Of a DNA stretch of 5,311 nt, positions 4,611 through 5,311 are shown piece by piece (within the stretch, counting starts at the first letter, position 1; every line of letters begins with the position of its first letter). The DNA is from Rubrobacter sp. Lineage in GTDB: Bacteria > Actinomycetota > Rubrobacteria > Rubrobacterales > Rubrobacteraceae. The translations under genes and the position numbers were made by a program. The stretch spans positions 1 to 5,311 of the forward strand of contig JADDPV010000190.1 of NCBI GenBank assembly GCA_016781705.1. Reading direction: 5' to 3'. The notes beneath the pieces were generated by a model that searched no databases, had not been told where the DNA came from, and was given only the letters and a program-made list of their open reading frames with translations.

Positions 4611-5311
4611 TACCCATTCTCTGCCAGCACGTCTATCAGCAGGGCCGCCGTCCAGGAGAACAAATCCGAGCCGTGGCCCATCCCGGTCGAGGGATCAAAG
4701 TACTCGAAGAAGCCCTCGTCCCGGCACAGCCTGACGATGGTCTGCCGCAGGCGGTCCGCCTGCTCCTCGTAGCCGTAGCGTCTCAGACCGTGCATCAGGA
4801 ACCAGTTGATGTTGATCCAGACCGGCCCGCGCCAGTACTGGACCGGCGAGAAGCCGAAGCCGAGGCGGTCGTCGCTCGGCACGGGCACGATGTCCTCGTC
4901 CGTCAGGCCGAAGGAGGCGGTCTCGAGGACCTCGACCATGCGCCGGGCGCGATCCTCGTCCGGAACCCCGGCGTAGAGAGGTGTGAGGTTGGGCGAGAAG
5001 AGGACTCGGATCCGGCGCCCCGCGACGAGGTCGAGGTCGAGATAGACGCCGTGATCTTCGTCCCAGAGCTTCTCGTTGATCGCGCGGGCGGTCTTCTTGG
5101 CCCCTTCCTCGAAGGGAGCGGGATCCTCGTCGAGCAGGCGCGCGATCTCCGCGAGGTCGCGGCCCGCCTGGACGAGGAGGGAGTTGAAGAGCACGTCTTG
5201 CACCAGGAAGGGGCAATACTCCCTTATCTTTGCCTCGTCGTAGTCGTGGTCGGCGAAGAGCTTGACCAGATAGGCGAAGCGGTCGTACTCTGCGCTCTCG
5301 GGGCGGTCCTT
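4610..5311 (-). CDS. GH63-type glycoside hydrolase, mannosylglycerate/glucosylglycerate hydrolase-like (N-terminus outside window)
   Basis: The frame is open to the right edge, so 233 C-terminal residues are visible, roughly the last half of a protein of perhaps 440. The reading continues upstream of the GTG at 5203 without a stop (for example EYDRFAYLVKLFADHDYDEAK), so that GTG is internal. The fold is an (alpha/alpha)6 barrel: alternating helices plus the motifs SPNLTPLYAG, FSPVQYWRGPVWININWFL (4817-4837 encodes YWRGPVW), GLRRYGY and GFFEYFDPSTGMG, ending FSWTAALLIDVL. The glutamate of FFEYFDP (codon 4703-4705) is the likely catalytic base, by analogy with GH63 enzymes; the catalytic acid would lie upstream, out of view. 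The overall pattern recalls the mannosylglycerate hydrolases of Thermus and Rubrobacter and mycobacterial glucosylglycerate hydrolase. A trehalase or debranching-type glucosidase is the alternative. The gene is co-directional with, and 12 nt from, the glucose-dehydrogenase-like SDR. Confidence 0.85.
   Translation of the reverse strand, partial: KDRPESAEYDRFAYLVKLFADHDYDEAKIREYCPFLVQDVLFNSLLVQAGRDLAEIARLLDEDPAPFEEGAKKTARAINEKLWDEDHGVYLDLDLVAGRRIRVLFSPNLTPLYAGVPDEDRARRMVEVLETASFGLTDEDIVPVPSDDRLGFGFSPVQYWRGPVWININWFLMHGLRRYGYEEQADRLRQTIVRLCRDEGFFEYFDPSTGMGHGSDLFSWTAALLIDVLAENG

Noticed and set aside
4695..5216. 173-residue minus-strand frame overlapping the glycoside hydrolase
   Set aside because: It is an alternative frame of the hydrolase, with Arg/Pro-rich low-complexity translation; the true frame carries YWRGPVW and FFEYFDP.

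Overview
The window is a GC-rich (roughly two thirds G+C), tightly packed bacterial chromosome segment. Composition, TTG and GTG starts, short or absent intergenic gaps, a DUF5808-like protein and a mannosylglycerate/glucosylglycerate-hydrolase-like GH63 enzyme together suggest a high-GC actinobacterium, plausibly Rubrobacter or a relative. The genus is an inference from protein style, not a proven assignment.

Layout. (1) Positions 1-243 (+) hold the C-terminal tail of an unrecognised gene entering from the left edge; at about 54% G+C by hand count it looks foreign to the rest. It overlaps, tail to tail, (2) a minus-strand Nudix hydrolase of the CoA-diphosphatase type (236-805), which may be translated from a leaderless mRNA. 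(3) Across an 80-bp divergent promoter region lies a plus-strand M29 metallo-aminopeptidase (886-1986), followed 9 nt later by a small acidic protein of unknown function with a predicted ferredoxin-like secondary-structure order (1996-2229). (4) After an 87-bp gap with a good -10 box comes a three-gene plus-strand operon: DUF5808-like small protein (2317-2547, TTG start), HAD-family phosphatase (2548-3243, TTG start directly after the previous stop) and GTP cyclohydrolase I, folE (3236-3799, overlapping the HAD gene by 8 nt). (5) A hairpin at 3785-3811 separates folE from a convergent minus-strand operon: a GH63-type glycoside hydrolase (4610-5311, N-terminus outside the window) followed 12 nt later by a glucose-1-dehydrogenase-like SDR (3830-4597).

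How genes may work together. FolE makes 7,8-dihydroneopterin triphosphate from GTP, and the translationally coupled HAD hydrolase is a reasonable candidate for a downstream pterin dephosphorylation step. The minus-strand pair fits compatible-solute or oligosaccharide breakdown, with the hydrolase releasing a sugar and the SDR oxidising it. The remaining genes (aminopeptidase, Nudix) look like general housekeeping. There is no mobile element, CRISPR array, RNA gene or obvious new multi-gene system. The most distinctive points are the FolE substitutions in the triphosphate-binding region, the HAD-folE coupling, the hydrolase-SDR pair and the low-GC gene tail at the left edge.
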